From Cellulomonas flavigena DSM 20109 (lineage in GTDB: Bacteria > Actinomycetota > Actinomycetes > Actinomycetales > Cellulomonadaceae), in the NCBI RefSeq assembly GCF_000092865.1, contig NC_014151.1:2666001-2730000 (forward strand): DNA of 64,000 nt, written 5' to 3'. This document shows positions 56,001-64,000 of this stretch, in pieces. The notes beneath the pieces were generated by a model that saw only the letters and a list, made by a program, of their open reading frames with translations, had not been told where the DNA came from and ran no database searches. Numbering within the stretch: the stretch's first letter is position 1; every line of letters begins with the position of its first letter. Made by a program: the position numbers and the translations under genes.

Positions 56001-56506
56001 GGCTCGGCGCCAAGCACCGGCTGCGGGCGTGGGTGCGCCTGCTGGCGCTCGCCGCCGACCCCGACGGTCCCCCCGTGCGCGGTGCCGCCACGGTGGGCCG
56101 CGGCCCTGGGACGCGCCCGACGGCGGCCACGTCGTGGCTCACGCCCCCGGAGCCGGACGACGCGCGCCGGCTGCTGGCCGAGCTCGTAACGGTGCGGGAC
56201 CGCGCGCTGTGCGCGCCCCTGCCGCTGCCCGTCGCCGCCGCCGGCACGTACGCCCACCGCAGGCACGGCAACGACGACCCGGCGGGTGCGCTCGCCGACG
56301 CGGAGCAGGCGCTGCGCGACCGCTACGAGCACACCGACGAGTACCACGTGCTGGCCTGGGGCGACGGGTTCACGCTGGCGGCCGTCGCGGGCGAGCCCAC
56401 ACCGGCGGACCGGGCCGCGTGGCCGGACGAGCCGACGCTGCTCGGTGCGCTCGCCCGGACCGTGTGGGACGCGCTGCTCACGCGCGAGGGGCGGGGGCCG
56501 GCATGA
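53069..56506 (+). CDS. recC: Exodeoxyribonuclease V gamma subunit RecC
   Basis: 1145 residues, the usual size. RecC scans DNA for Chi in RecBCD and holds an inactive helicase-like and nuclease-like fold. Seen: LRVHTSERTDVLVDALADLL, REVVAVPTRGVERWVAQRL at the start, QVHACHGRGRQVEVLREAVLGLL, VVVLCPDVEAFAPLVAAAFG, and a central CSLEPMRAVPHRVVCLLGLDDGAFPR. The stop overlaps the recB ATG as ATGA. Start fixed by the leaderless hexamer. Confidence 0.94.
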   Translation: MTTAPLRDAGPRAGRLRVHTSERTDVLVDALADLLADVPPGTDPFAREVVAVPTRGVERWVAQRLSHRLGAGSAGEAGVCARIDMGSPTRLVRDAVAAATGTSRDDDPWEPERLVWHVLQAVDEAVAAGLPWAEPLARHVQDPPGARDDVRAGRRLRLAQRLAAGFAAYAAQRPSLVMEWAAGRDDDGAGDPLPTDVAWQAPLWRAVRAAVGTPSPAELLAEATRALRADPDLVDLPTRLSVLGPTRLPQAHVEVLTALAAHRDVHVWLPHPSRALWERTAATAGRADVGGPTVAPRRRDVPAPARHPLLASTARDTTELALRLTATGADVTHHPAPAPPPTVLGALQAALRADERPAARAVAAPGDRTVQVHACHGRGRQVEVLREAVLGLLADDPTLQPRDVVVLCPDVEAFAPLVAAAFGAPAEDEADRATVHPGRTLRVRVADRAPARTNPLLRVLVALLDLAGSRVTASGVVDLAGLPAVRRRFGFDDAAAERLRAWALESGVRWGEDQDRRARYGLGRVPQGTWRTGTDRLLLGVAMAEEDHRYVGSALPLDDVDSTDVDLAGRFAELVDRVTGLLDELDGARPASAWFDALERALVLLTAADPTDAWQEVGARAVLADARASAAGADVPLRLPDVVALLEPRLGGRPTRAGFRTGALTVCSLEPMRAVPHRVVCLLGLDDGAFPRAGAPDGDDVLARDPLVGERDRRAEDRQLFLDAVTAAGDHLVVVHSGADERTGAPRPPAVPVGELLDAVDEAVAFADGRTSRGALVVHHPLQTVDERNFAPGALGRPGPFSFDVVDRDAATVARGPRHPRPPLLTAPLPPLDDPVVDLDDLVAALEHPVRAFVRRRLGVLVPGEVDDLDDRLPLTLAPLDGWAAGDRLLAAVLDGVDLTRAAAAERRRGRVPPGNLGGAALADVATRVAAVAEAAAPVLGAPATTVDVTVPLPGDRTLTGTVPGVHGDVLVRAVYARLGAKHRLRAWVRLLALAADPDGPPVRGAATVGRGPGTRPTAATSWLTPPEPDDARRLLAELVTVRDRALCAPLPLPVAAAGTYAHRRHGNDDPAGALADAEQALRDRYEHTDEYHVLAWGDGFTLAAVAGEPTPADRAAWPDEPTLLGALARTVWDALLTREGRGPA

Positions 56507-59500
56507 CCGCGGTCTTCGAGGTCTGCGGCCCGCTGCCCGCGGGCACCACCGTGCTGGAGGCCAGCGCGGGCACGGGCAAGACGTTCACGATCGCGGCGCT
56601 CGCGGCACGGTACGTCGCCGAGGGGCACGCGCTCCTGCCCGAGCTGCTGCTGGTGACGTTCGGCCGGACGGCGACCAGCGAGCTGCGGGACCGGGTGCGC
56701 GCGCGGCTCGTCGCGACCGAGCGCGCACTGCGCGACCCCGCGGCGCGGACCAGCGACGACGTGCTCGTGCGGCACCTGGCCGACGTCGACGACGCCGAGC
56801 TCGCGCGCCGCCGCGACCGGCTGACGGTCGCGCTGTCGCAGGTGGACGCGGCGACGATCACGACGACGCACGGGTTCTGCCAGCAGATGCTGCGCGCGCT
56901 CGGCACGACGACGGGCGGCGGCGTGGTCGAGCCGGGCGCGACCCTCGTGCCGGACGTGGCGGACCTGGAGGCCGAGGTCGTCGACGACCTGTACCTCGCG
57001 GCGTACGCGGGGGCGGACCAGCCCGTGCTCACGGTGGCCGACGCGCGCGAGGTCGCGCGTGCCGCCGTCAGCGACCACGCCGCGCTGCTCGCCCCCGACG
57101 ACGCACCGCCGGGCACCGCACCCGACCACCGCTACCGCCTCGCGCGTGCGGTCCGGCACGAGGTCGTGCGGCGGCGCCGGGCCGCGCACGTCGTCGACTA
57201 CGACGACCTGCTCACGCTGCTGCGTGACGCGCTCACCGACCCGGCCACGGGTGCGGCCGCCGCCGAGCGTGTCCGCGCCCCGTACCGCGTCGTGATGGTC
57301 GACGAGTTCCAGGACACCGACCAGGTGCAGTGGCAGATCCTGCGCACGGCGTTCCACGGGCACCGCACGCTCGTGCTCATCGGCGACCCCAAGCAGGCGA
57401 TCTACGCGTTCCGCGGCGCCGACGTGCACACGTACCTCGAGGCGCGGGGCGTCGCCACCACCGCGACGCTGGGCCGCAGCTGGCGCACCGACGCGCCCGT
57501 CCTCGACGGTCTCGCGCACCTCATGGGCGGGGCCGCGCTGGGCGACCCGCGGATCGTCGTGCACCCCGTCGAGGCCGCGCACACCGAGCGGCGGCTGGAC
57601 GGCGGACCGCCGGTGCTGGTGCGCCGCGTGACACGCCGGGCCGTCGGTGCCGGGAGCGCCGCACCGAAGGTCGACACCGTGCGGTCCGTCGTGCACCGCG
57701 ACGTCGCGGCGCGGGTGGTGCTGACCCTGACGCACAGCCGGCTGCGGGACGGCGACGCGTGGCGGCCCGTGCTCCCGGGTGACGTCGCGGTGCTCGCGCG
57801 CCGCAACGCCGACGCGCTGGCCGTGCGGGAGGCGCTGGCGGCCGTGGGCGTGCCGGCCGTGGTCTCCGGGCTGTCGAGCGTGTTCACCACGGCGGCGGCG
57901 CGCGACTGGCTGGTGCTGCTCAGCGCGCTGGCCGCCACGGGTGACACGGCGCGGGTCGCGGCTGCGGCGCTGACACCGTTCGTCGGGTGGGACGCGACGC
58001 GGCTGGCGGGGGCGTCGGACGCGCAGCGTGAGGACCTCGCGGACCGGATGCGCACCTGGTCGCACGTGCTGGCCGGGCAGGGTGTCGCCGCGCTGCTGCA
58101 GGCCACGGCCGCAGCGGGCCTGCACGAGCGGCTCGCGGCGCGCGTCGACGGGGAGCGCGTGCTCACCGACGTGCGGCACGTCGGTGAGGTCCTGCACGCG
58201 GCCGCGCGGGACGCCGGCCTGGGCGCCGCGGCGCTGACGGAGTGGCTGCGCGCGCGCATCGACGAGGCCGCGGTCGACTACGCCGAGGAGCGCAGCCGCC
58301 GCCTGGAGACCGACGCCGCGGCGGTGCAGGTGGTGACGGTGCACGCGGCGAAGGGTCTGGAGTTCCCGGTCGTCATGGTGCCGTTCGCGTGGGACCGGTG
58401 GGTGCCGCGCGACCCGTCCGTGCTGCGCTACCACGACGACGACGGCACGCGCCGCCTGCACGTCGGCGGGCGCGGCAGCCCCGGGTACGACGAGGCGCGT
58501 GCCCGGCACCAGGCCGAGGAGGCGGGCGAGGACCTGCGCCTGGCGTACGTCGCGCTCACGCGGGCGAGCAGCCAGGTGGTGCTGTGGTGGGCGCCGAGCA
58601 CCGTGTCGGCGTCGGGGGCGGTGGGCCGGCTCGTGCTGGGGGCGCGCGACGCGGACGGGCTGCCGCCGGACACCGTGCCGGTGCCGCGCGACGACCAGGC
58701 CGCGGCGGGGTTCGACGCGCTCGCCGCGGGCTCGGGCGGGACGGTGGTGCACGAGACCGTCGACGCGGCTCCCCCGGTGGTGCGCTGGGAGCCCGTGCGC
58801 GGCGAGCCGGGCCCGTTGGAGGTCGCGCGTCTGGGCCGCGGGGTGGACCTCACGTGGCGCCGCACGTCCTACTCGGGGATCACCGCCGCGGCGCACGACG
58901 CGGGACCGGCCGGCCCGTCGGTGCCCGACCGTCCCGGCGTGACCGACGAGCCCGAGGACCCGGGGATCCAGGACGAGACCGACGGGCCGGCGCCGACCCC
59001 GCCCCCGCACGCCGGGGCCGGTGACGAACCGGACCTCGCGGTGCTCGCGGCGACCACGCCCGACCCCGCGCTGGTCGCGGCGTTGCGCGCGGTGCGCTCG
59101 CCCCTGGCGGACCTGCCGGGCGGCACCGCGTTCGGCACGCTCGTGCACCACGTGCTGGAGAACGTCGACACCGCCGCGGCGGACCTGCGCGGCGAGCTGC
59201 GGGCGCGGTGCGCCGAGGCTGCGGGGGGCGGCGGCGGGCTGGGCCTCGACCCGGACGCGCTCGCCGACGCGCTGCTGCCGTCGATGCACACGCCCGCCGG
59301 GCCGCTGCTGGGCGGGCGGACGCTCGCGCAGGTGCCACCGCACGACCGGCTCGCCGAGCTCGACCTCGAGCTGCCGCTGGCCGGCGGCGACCTCGACCCC
59401 GCGGGCCGCCGTCCGGCGACGCTCGCGGACGTCGCGGACCTGCTCGACGCGCACCTCGATCCCGACGACCCGTTCGCGGCCTACGCCGGCCGGCTGCGGT

Positions 59501-59949
59501 GGCTCCACGCGGACCCCGGGACGCGACCCGCCGCGCTGCGCGGCTACCTCACGGGCAGCATCGACGCCGTGCTGCGCGTCGACGTCGACGGGGACACCCG
59601 GTACGTCGTCGTCGACTACAAGACCAACCGACTCGCCCCGCCGGACGACCCGCTCACGGCGTGGCACTACCGGCCCGAGGCGATGCGCACGGCCATGCTC
59701 GACGCCCACTACCCGCTGCAGCTGCTGCTGTACGCCGTGGGGCTGCACCGGTTCCTGCGGTGGCGGCTGCCGGGGTACGACCCGGACCGTCACCTCGGAG
59801 GCGGGGTGTACCTGTTCGTGCGCGGCATGTGCGGGCCGGACACGCCGGTGGTCGACGGCTCGCCGTGCGGTGTGGTGTCGTGGCGGCCGCCGGCCTCGCT
59901 GGTGGTGGGGGTGTCGGCGCTGCTCGACGGGCAGGGGGTGCGGGCGTGA
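56503..59949 (+). CDS. recB: Exodeoxyribonuclease V beta subunit RecB
   Basis: 1148 residues. A 3'-5' helicase plus the nuclease of RecBCD. Walker A EASAGTGKTFTIAAL is at residues 20-34; MVDEFQDTDQVQW is motif II; TVHAAKGLEFPVVMVPF is motif V; a C-terminal nuclease region ends in VDYKTNRLAP near residue 1040 (the DYK triad). The linker of about 70 residues before the nuclease is Pro/Asp-rich. Coupled to recC by ATGA and to recD by GTGA. All key residues are present. Confidence 0.95.
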   Translation: MTAVFEVCGPLPAGTTVLEASAGTGKTFTIAALAARYVAEGHALLPELLLVTFGRTATSELRDRVRARLVATERALRDPAARTSDDVLVRHLADVDDAELARRRDRLTVALSQVDAATITTTHGFCQQMLRALGTTTGGGVVEPGATLVPDVADLEAEVVDDLYLAAYAGADQPVLTVADAREVARAAVSDHAALLAPDDAPPGTAPDHRYRLARAVRHEVVRRRRAAHVVDYDDLLTLLRDALTDPATGAAAAERVRAPYRVVMVDEFQDTDQVQWQILRTAFHGHRTLVLIGDPKQAIYAFRGADVHTYLEARGVATTATLGRSWRTDAPVLDGLAHLMGGAALGDPRIVVHPVEAAHTERRLDGGPPVLVRRVTRRAVGAGSAAPKVDTVRSVVHRDVAARVVLTLTHSRLRDGDAWRPVLPGDVAVLARRNADALAVREALAAVGVPAVVSGLSSVFTTAAARDWLVLLSALAATGDTARVAAAALTPFVGWDATRLAGASDAQREDLADRMRTWSHVLAGQGVAALLQATAAAGLHERLAARVDGERVLTDVRHVGEVLHAAARDAGLGAAALTEWLRARIDEAAVDYAEERSRRLETDAAAVQVVTVHAAKGLEFPVVMVPFAWDRWVPRDPSVLRYHDDDGTRRLHVGGRGSPGYDEARARHQAEEAGEDLRLAYVALTRASSQVVLWWAPSTVSASGAVGRLVLGARDADGLPPDTVPVPRDDQAAAGFDALAAGSGGTVVHETVDAAPPVVRWEPVRGEPGPLEVARLGRGVDLTWRRTSYSGITAAAHDAGPAGPSVPDRPGVTDEPEDPGIQDETDGPAPTPPPHAGAGDEPDLAVLAATTPDPALVAALRAVRSPLADLPGGTAFGTLVHHVLENVDTAAADLRGELRARCAEAAGGGGGLGLDPDALADALLPSMHTPAGPLLGGRTLAQVPPHDRLAELDLELPLAGGDLDPAGRRPATLADVADLLDAHLDPDDPFAAYAGRLRWLHADPGTRPAALRGYLTGSIDAVLRVDVDGDTRYVVVDYKTNRLAPPDDPLTAWHYRPEAMRTAMLDAHYPLQLLLYAVGLHRFLRWRLPGYDPDRHLGGGVYLFVRGMCGPDTPVVDGSPCGVVSWRPPASLVVGVSALLDGQGVRA

Positions 59950-61889
59950 GCGAGGTGACGCAGCCGCGCGCTGCCGCCGCGGCGCCGGGGCCGGACACCG
60001 GCGACCCGCGCCGCCCGTGGCGCGCGGGTCCGCTGCTGACGACGTTCGCCGACGCCGGGGTGCTGACGTCCGCCGACGTGCGCGTCGCGGAGCGCCTGGG
60101 CGACCTCACGGGCGAGGACGACCCGACGGTCCACCTGGCGGCCGCGCTCGCCGTACGGGCGGTGCGCGCCGGCTCGGTGTGCGTCGACCTGGCCGACGCA
60201 CCGTCCCTGGTCGCCGAGGGCTCCCCCGACGACCCCGACGCGCCCCTGCCGGCCGGCACGCTGCCCTGGCCCGACACGGCCGCGTGGACGGCCGCCGTGC
60301 GCGGCAGCGGCATGGTCGCCGACGGTGTCGACGGCCCGGCCGACCGGCCGGTGCGGTGGGTCGACGGGCGCGTGTACCTCGACCGGTACTGGCGCGACGA
60401 GCAGGTCGTGCGGCGCGACGTCGACGCGCGCCTGACGTCGCTGCTCGACGTCGACGACGACGCGCTGCGCCGGGCCGTGCACGCGCGGTTCCCTCGTGCG
60501 CAGGACGCGCGGCAGCGCGTGGCCGCCGCGACGGCCGCGGTGTCGCGCCTCACGGTGCTCACCGGCGGCCCGGGCACCGGCAAGACGACGACCGTGGCGC
60601 GGCTCGTCGCCGTGCTGCGCGATGTGGCCGGGCCGGGCCTGCGGATCGCGCTGGCCGCGCCGACCGGCAAGGCCGCGACCCGGCTGCAGGAGGCGGTGAA
60701 CGCCGAGCTCGCCCGGCTCGACGACGCCGCCGTGGGCGGGACCGTGGCGGCTCCGGGCGCGGCCCGGCCGCTGACCGCCTCGACGATCCACCGTCTGCTG
60801 GGGTGGCGCCCGTCGAGCACGCGGTTCGCACACGACCACGCACACCGGCTCCCCCACGACGTCGTGGTGCTCGACGAGGCGTCAATGGTGTCCCTGCCGC
60901 TGCTGGCGCGCGTGCTGGACGCGCTGCGCCCGGACGCGCGGCTCGTGCTCGTCGGCGACCCGGACCAGCTCGCGTCCGTCGAGGTCGGGGCGGTGCTCGG
61001 CGACCTCGTCGCTCGCCCCACGCGGTCCGGTCCGCTGCCCGCACGCCTCGCGGCGCTGCTGCCGGACGACGTGCCGGGGACTGCGACGAGCGCCGACGAC
61101 ACCCGCGACGCCGCGGCCCTGCACGGCGGCGTCGTGCGCCTGGTCGTCACGCACCGGTTCGGGCACGAGCTCGCGGAGCTCGCCGACGCGGTGCGCCGAG
61201 GTGACGCGGACGCGACGCTCGCGCTGCTGCGGGCCGGCGGGGCGCACGCGTCGCTGGTCGAGCCCGCGGCCGAGGTGCCGACGGAGGACGAGGTGCCCGG
61301 GCTGCGGGGGGACGTCAGCGCGACGGGCGCGCGTCTCGTCGCCGCGGCCCGCGCGGGCGACACGGCAGGAGCGCTGGAGGCGCTCGGGGTGCACCGCCTG
61401 CTGCTCGCGCACCGCCGCGGGCCGGCCGGGGTCGCACGCTGGGCGGCGCTCGCGCAGCGCTGGGTCGAGAAGACGGTCGGCGACCTGCAGCCGGGGCCTC
61501 TCTCGCTCGGTCGCCCCCTGCTCGTCACCGTCAACGACCGCACGACCGGGCTGTCGAACGGCGACATCGGCGTCCTGGTCTCCGACGGTGCCGGTGGGGT
61601 GGTCGCGGCGTTCGGGGAGTCGCACGCCCCGCGCCTCGTGCGCCCGCACCGGCTGCCTGCCGTGGAGACGGTGCACGCGATGACGGTGCACCGCGCGCAG
61701 GGCAGCCAGTTCACGTTCGTCACCGTGCTGCTGCCGCCCGCGTCGTCGCCGCTGCTCACGCGCGAGCTGCTGTACACCGCGGTCACCCGCGCGCAGGAGC
61801 ACGTGCGCGTCGTCGGGTCCGCGGAGGCCGTCCGCCGGGCCGTCGAGCGTCCGGTTCGCCGTGCGAGCGGCCTGCGCTTCGCGCGCTGA
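59946..61889 (+). CDS. recD: Exodeoxyribonuclease V alpha subunit RecD
   Basis: 647 residues. The 5'-3' helicase of RecBCD. Walker A TGGPGTGKTTTVARL is near residue 206; VVVLDEASMVSLPLLARVL is motif II; LVLVGDPDQLASVEVGAVLGDL is motif III; VTHRFG is motif IV; MTVHRAQGSQFTFVTVLLP and LYTAVTRAQEHVRVVG are motifs V and VI. The GTG overlaps the recB stop as GTGA. Together the three genes make complete RecBCD for break repair and degradation of foreign linear DNA. Confidence 0.95.
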   Translation: MSEVTQPRAAAAAPGPDTGDPRRPWRAGPLLTTFADAGVLTSADVRVAERLGDLTGEDDPTVHLAAALAVRAVRAGSVCVDLADAPSLVAEGSPDDPDAPLPAGTLPWPDTAAWTAAVRGSGMVADGVDGPADRPVRWVDGRVYLDRYWRDEQVVRRDVDARLTSLLDVDDDALRRAVHARFPRAQDARQRVAAATAAVSRLTVLTGGPGTGKTTTVARLVAVLRDVAGPGLRIALAAPTGKAATRLQEAVNAELARLDDAAVGGTVAAPGAARPLTASTIHRLLGWRPSSTRFAHDHAHRLPHDVVVLDEASMVSLPLLARVLDALRPDARLVLVGDPDQLASVEVGAVLGDLVARPTRSGPLPARLAALLPDDVPGTATSADDTRDAAALHGGVVRLVVTHRFGHELAELADAVRRGDADATLALLRAGGAHASLVEPAAEVPTEDEVPGLRGDVSATGARLVAAARAGDTAGALEALGVHRLLLAHRRGPAGVARWAALAQRWVEKTVGDLQPGPLSLGRPLLVTVNDRTTGLSNGDIGVLVSDGAGGVVAAFGESHAPRLVRPHRLPAVETVHAMTVHRAQGSQFTFVTVLLPPASSPLLTRELLYTAVTRAQEHVRVVGSAEAVRRAVERPVRRASGLRFAR

Positions 61890-61984
61890 GACGTCGCCGC
61901 GAGCCCGACGACCGCGCGGCGATCGCGTCCGTGCTGCGTGACCTCACCGGCCCGACCTGGCGCTCACCCCGTCATCCGACCGCG

Positions 61985-62212
61985 TCACAGCCCGCGCCAT
62001 CCACCGATGCTCTCGATGAACGCCTGGGCGTCGCCGACGACCGCCACGTCCAGCTCGCTGGTGCCGGACCACAACGTCACCCTCACCGACCCGGGGTGGA
62101 CGGCCCATGCCTCGTTCCACGACGTCCGCCGTCCGAACCCGTAGTCATCGGCGGCGCTCCATCGTGGTCGATCGACCAGGAACCGGCGTCCGCCGGTCCG
62201 ACGGGGCACCAT
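61985..62212 (-). CDS. Small hypothetical protein, unknown
   Basis: 75 residues. VDRPRWSAADDYGFGRRTSWNEAWAVHPGSVRVTLWSG (key part TSWNEAWAVHPGSV) then ELDVAVVGDAQAFIESIGGWRGL. The ordered alternation and clear ending argue for a real gene. No Cys, no signal peptide. Not recognised. It lies with three other minus-strand genes after recD. ATG 62212; I see no strong ribosome binding site. Confidence 0.5.
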   Translation of the reverse strand: MVPRRTGGRRFLVDRPRWSAADDYGFGRRTSWNEAWAVHPGSVRVTLWSGTSELDVAVVGDAQAFIESIGGWRGL

Positions 62213-62304
62213 CGTGGGCGAGCCGCGCGCCGGCCCGAGCGTGAGTCATGGGGCCGCACCCCCGGGCCGAGCGACGAAGAGCCACGAGCGTCCGCGACGC
62301 CGCA

Positions 62305-62553
62305 TCACGGGTCCTCCTCGTCGTCGTACACGACCGTGATGGACGGATACAGGTTGCCGTCGGGTTCGAACTCGTGGCTCAGCACGACGCTCACGACGTC
62401 GACGGGACCCAAGGTCTCCATGACGTCTGCCGCGCGCCGCAGGAGAGCGGGCACATCCAGTCGGTCGGAGCCCTCCGGGTTGCACAGTGCGAAGTATCGC
62501 GCCGGCGTGGTGCGCCCGTCCCGCGTGCCGCTGCGCGACGTCATGCCGTCCAC
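62305..62553 (-). CDS. Small acidic hypothetical protein, unknown
   Basis: 82 residues from GTG 62553; ATG 62544 is possible. ARYFALCNPEGSDRL is followed by an amphipathic helix (VPALLRRAADVMETLG) and a strand-rich acidic end VVSVVLSHEFEPDGNLYPSITVVYDDEEDP (key part EFEPDGNLYPSITVVYDDEE). One Cys. Not recognised. The acid tail and accessory setting recall immunity-type proteins, but no toxin gene is visible, so that stays a guess. Confidence 0.55.
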   Translation of the reverse strand: MDGMTSRSGTRDGRTTPARYFALCNPEGSDRLDVPALLRRAADVMETLGPVDVVSVVLSHEFEPDGNLYPSITVVYDDEEDP

Positions 62554-62685
62554 CTCGATTTCTGGGGTTCACACGTACGGAGAGATGACCGTCGGGACGA
62601 TGCGACTGGGCGCAGCCCAGGTCCGTGTCCCCTCGCCCGAGCGGGTAGACCGCGCCGCCAGGACCTGCGGCAAATGATAAGAGGT

Positions 62686-63273
62686 CTACGCGCGGCGATA
62701 CCGGTCGACGTCGACGCGGATGCTCGGATCGGCCCTCACGGCATCGGCAATCACTCGCTCGGCAAGAGCCTCACCGTCCGGGCCGAGGGGGCAAGAAGCC
62801 ATCAGGTCGATCGCCGCACGGGCGCGGGCGAACTCGTCCTCGAACGGCCCCTCGGAGAGATTGACGCCTCGCTCGAGGATCAGGTGGAGGAGCTTCTCCG
62901 GTGAGTCGATCTCATTGAGAAATGGCACGGTGAACTGGTGGAAGTCATCGATGAACGCGGCCGCCTGCACCGCGTCCCGCATGCGGTAGAACCCGCGCTG
63001 CTTCTGGGAGCCCTGGCTCACGCCGACTAGATGCTGTGGGAGCGCCTTGCCGACAACTTCAACTCCCGGGCACGCGAACCAGATGAGCCAGTCGTACTCC
63101 GGGCCAGTTTCGGCGCTCGAGTACTTGTACCTCGTCAGCATGACGGTAGAAGGAAACCCGGTGGTGCGCACCGCAGTATGCTTGCTCACCGCCCGGAACC
63201 CGAGCGCCTTCAAGGCGATCATGCACTCCCGGACCAGGGCGGCGGGTTCGCCGGCCGCGTTCTTCGCTGCCAT
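62686..63273 (-). CDS. Hypothetical protein, unknown
   Basis: 195 residues. No signal or membrane segment. ALVRECMIALKALGFRAVSKHTAVRTTGFPSTVMLTRYKYSS (key part CMIALKALGFRAVSKHT), YDWLIWFACPGVEVVGKALPQ, and GFYRMRDAVQAAAFIDDFHQFTVPFLNEIDSPEKLLHLILERG (key part FIDDFHQFTVPFLNEID). The mix of order and amphipathic helices supports a real, folded cytoplasmic protein. Fewer GC-ending codons than the core genes, a mild sign of transfer. I do not know the family. Confidence 0.7.
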   Translation of the reverse strand: MAAKNAAGEPAALVRECMIALKALGFRAVSKHTAVRTTGFPSTVMLTRYKYSSAETGPEYDWLIWFACPGVEVVGKALPQHLVGVSQGSQKQRGFYRMRDAVQAAAFIDDFHQFTVPFLNEIDSPEKLLHLILERGVNLSEGPFEDEFARARAAIDLMASCPLGPDGEALAERVIADAVRADPSIRVDVDRYRRA

Positions 63274-63383
63274 ATCTCAGCCTGAGCTCGTCTGGTCCGT
63301 CGGGGGACGCTCCTGGACCGACCGCATCGCCTTGCCTGTCGTCAGCTCCGCCCCGCAGCGCGCAGCCCCACCGCGTCGAAGGT

Positions 63384-63883
63384 TCACCTGTCCGTCGTCG
63401 AGCTCGAGCAACTCGCCGGACCGAGTTGCTCCCCGAACTCGTCCCTCGTCATGATCTCCCCTTCGACGAAGAGACCGGTCCCGATCCTCGAGAACACCTC
63501 CATGTCGTCCTGATACACGACGACCCCGGTCTGCGCATCGTCGTACCAGATGTCGATGCCGAAGGGCTTTGTCGTGTCGGGCAGCGGACCGGTCGAAGTC
63601 CGCCAGGACGCCGGATCGAGGCGCACACCGTCGGAGACGTCGCCCGTATAGGCCTCAGCCGTCCACCAGTGGGCCTCGTCCTCGTTGAAGCCGTCGTCGG
63701 ACCGCGGCACGACAGCCACCTTGTCCACGCGGACGTCGGACACGCCGGCAGCACGACCACCAACGTCTCGTCGACCATCCCGACGCCGACCGTCGGTGCG
63801 TCGGGAGCCGACGGCAGGATGCTGCACGCGACGACGCCGAGCGCCACGAGGCAGGCCGTCACCGGACGCCTGAGAATTGACAC
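63384..63883 (-). pseudogene. Frameshifted lipoprotein gene
   Basis: GTG 63883 (with GAGG upstream) opens a lipoprotein start: SILRRPVTACLVALGVVAC, then PTVGVGMVDETLVVVLPACPT. The frame then degrades into Arg/Ser-rich residues, while another frame takes up VRVDKVAVVPRSDDGFNEDEAHWW, TKPFGIDIWYDD and QDDMEVFSRIGTGLFVEGE. The switch lies near 63733-63734 and equals loss of one base: adding one gives a smooth CPTxRVDKVAVV. It is either a true inactivation or a sequencing error. The intact product would be an about 165-residue lipoprotein of unknown role. Confidence 0.65.
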
Positions 63884-64000
63884 TAGCCTCGGCCTTTCAC
63901 GACGGTGGCGCACCGTTGACATGAAAAGTGCTCCTGAACTGCGATGATGTGACTTGTCTAGGGTCATGTCAGCACAGTTCGAGGAACACGGCGGTGTCAA

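Noticed and set aside
52238..56347. A 1369-codon open frame on the minus strand
   Set aside because: Antisense to the phosphodiesterase and recC; the composition is Arg/Gly/His-rich without any domain.

Overview
The window is very GC-rich DNA with tightly packed genes, many GTG starts and 1-4 base stop/start overlaps. WhiB, PdtaS, a coproporphyrin-type heme pathway (CpfC plus ChdC), paired LytR-CpsA-Psr proteins, LGFP repeats and RecBCD together point to an actinobacterium. The general look fits Micrococcales, close to Cellulomonas; the genus is an inference. I see no rRNA, tRNA, CRISPR array, insertion sequence or prophage. Most of the window is chromosomal core, and only the last 2 kb look accessory.

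Layout. 1-5.5 kb is envelope-related: a cut-off LGFP-repeat exported protein and a lipoprotein on the minus strand, then rmlB and two LCP ligases on the plus strand. 5.5-8.5 kb is a minus-strand manA-purK-purE operon chained by 4-base overlaps. 8.6-12.9 kb holds two divergent two-component systems (OmpR type and NarL type). 13.0-16.4 kb is a MacB-like ABC exporter ending in a strong hairpin. 16.6-20.5 kb is one large EssC/EccC-like triple-ATPase protein. 21.5-24 kb carries whiB1 and pdtaS, in the same neighbourhood as in mycobacteria, plus a DUF2505 gene. 24.4-28.9 kb is a CUT1 sugar ABC importer with a LacI regulator and two candidate operators.

29-34 kb has a four-cysteine secreted protein, glutamate dehydrogenase, a META-domain protein, chdC and cpfC (the last two steps of heme synthesis), and a soluble Ser/Thr kinase. 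34.4-41 kb is a mixed set: flavodoxin, MarR, NYN, lipoprotein hydrolase, HIT, NhaA, SDR, thioredoxin-fold and DUF1697 proteins. 41.2-43.1 kb holds two divergent alkylation-repair genes (ogt and an alkA-like glycosylase) around a structured 409-base gap. 43.2-49 kb has a DUF4349 lipoprotein, a PEPCK-like DUF4914 protein and a P2A cation ATPase. 49.1-53 kb has a VOC/AraC pair, gltD and a glycerophosphodiesterase. 53.1-61.9 kb is an intact recC-recB-recD operon. The last 2 kb carry unrecognised small minus-strand genes and a frameshifted lipoprotein.

Two features recur. At a dozen genes a TANNNT hexamer lies exactly 6 or 7 bases before the ATG/GTG, the signature of leaderless transcripts, and it fixes several starts. 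Operon and convergent ends carry long perfect GC hairpins (10-24 base pairs) without a U tract.
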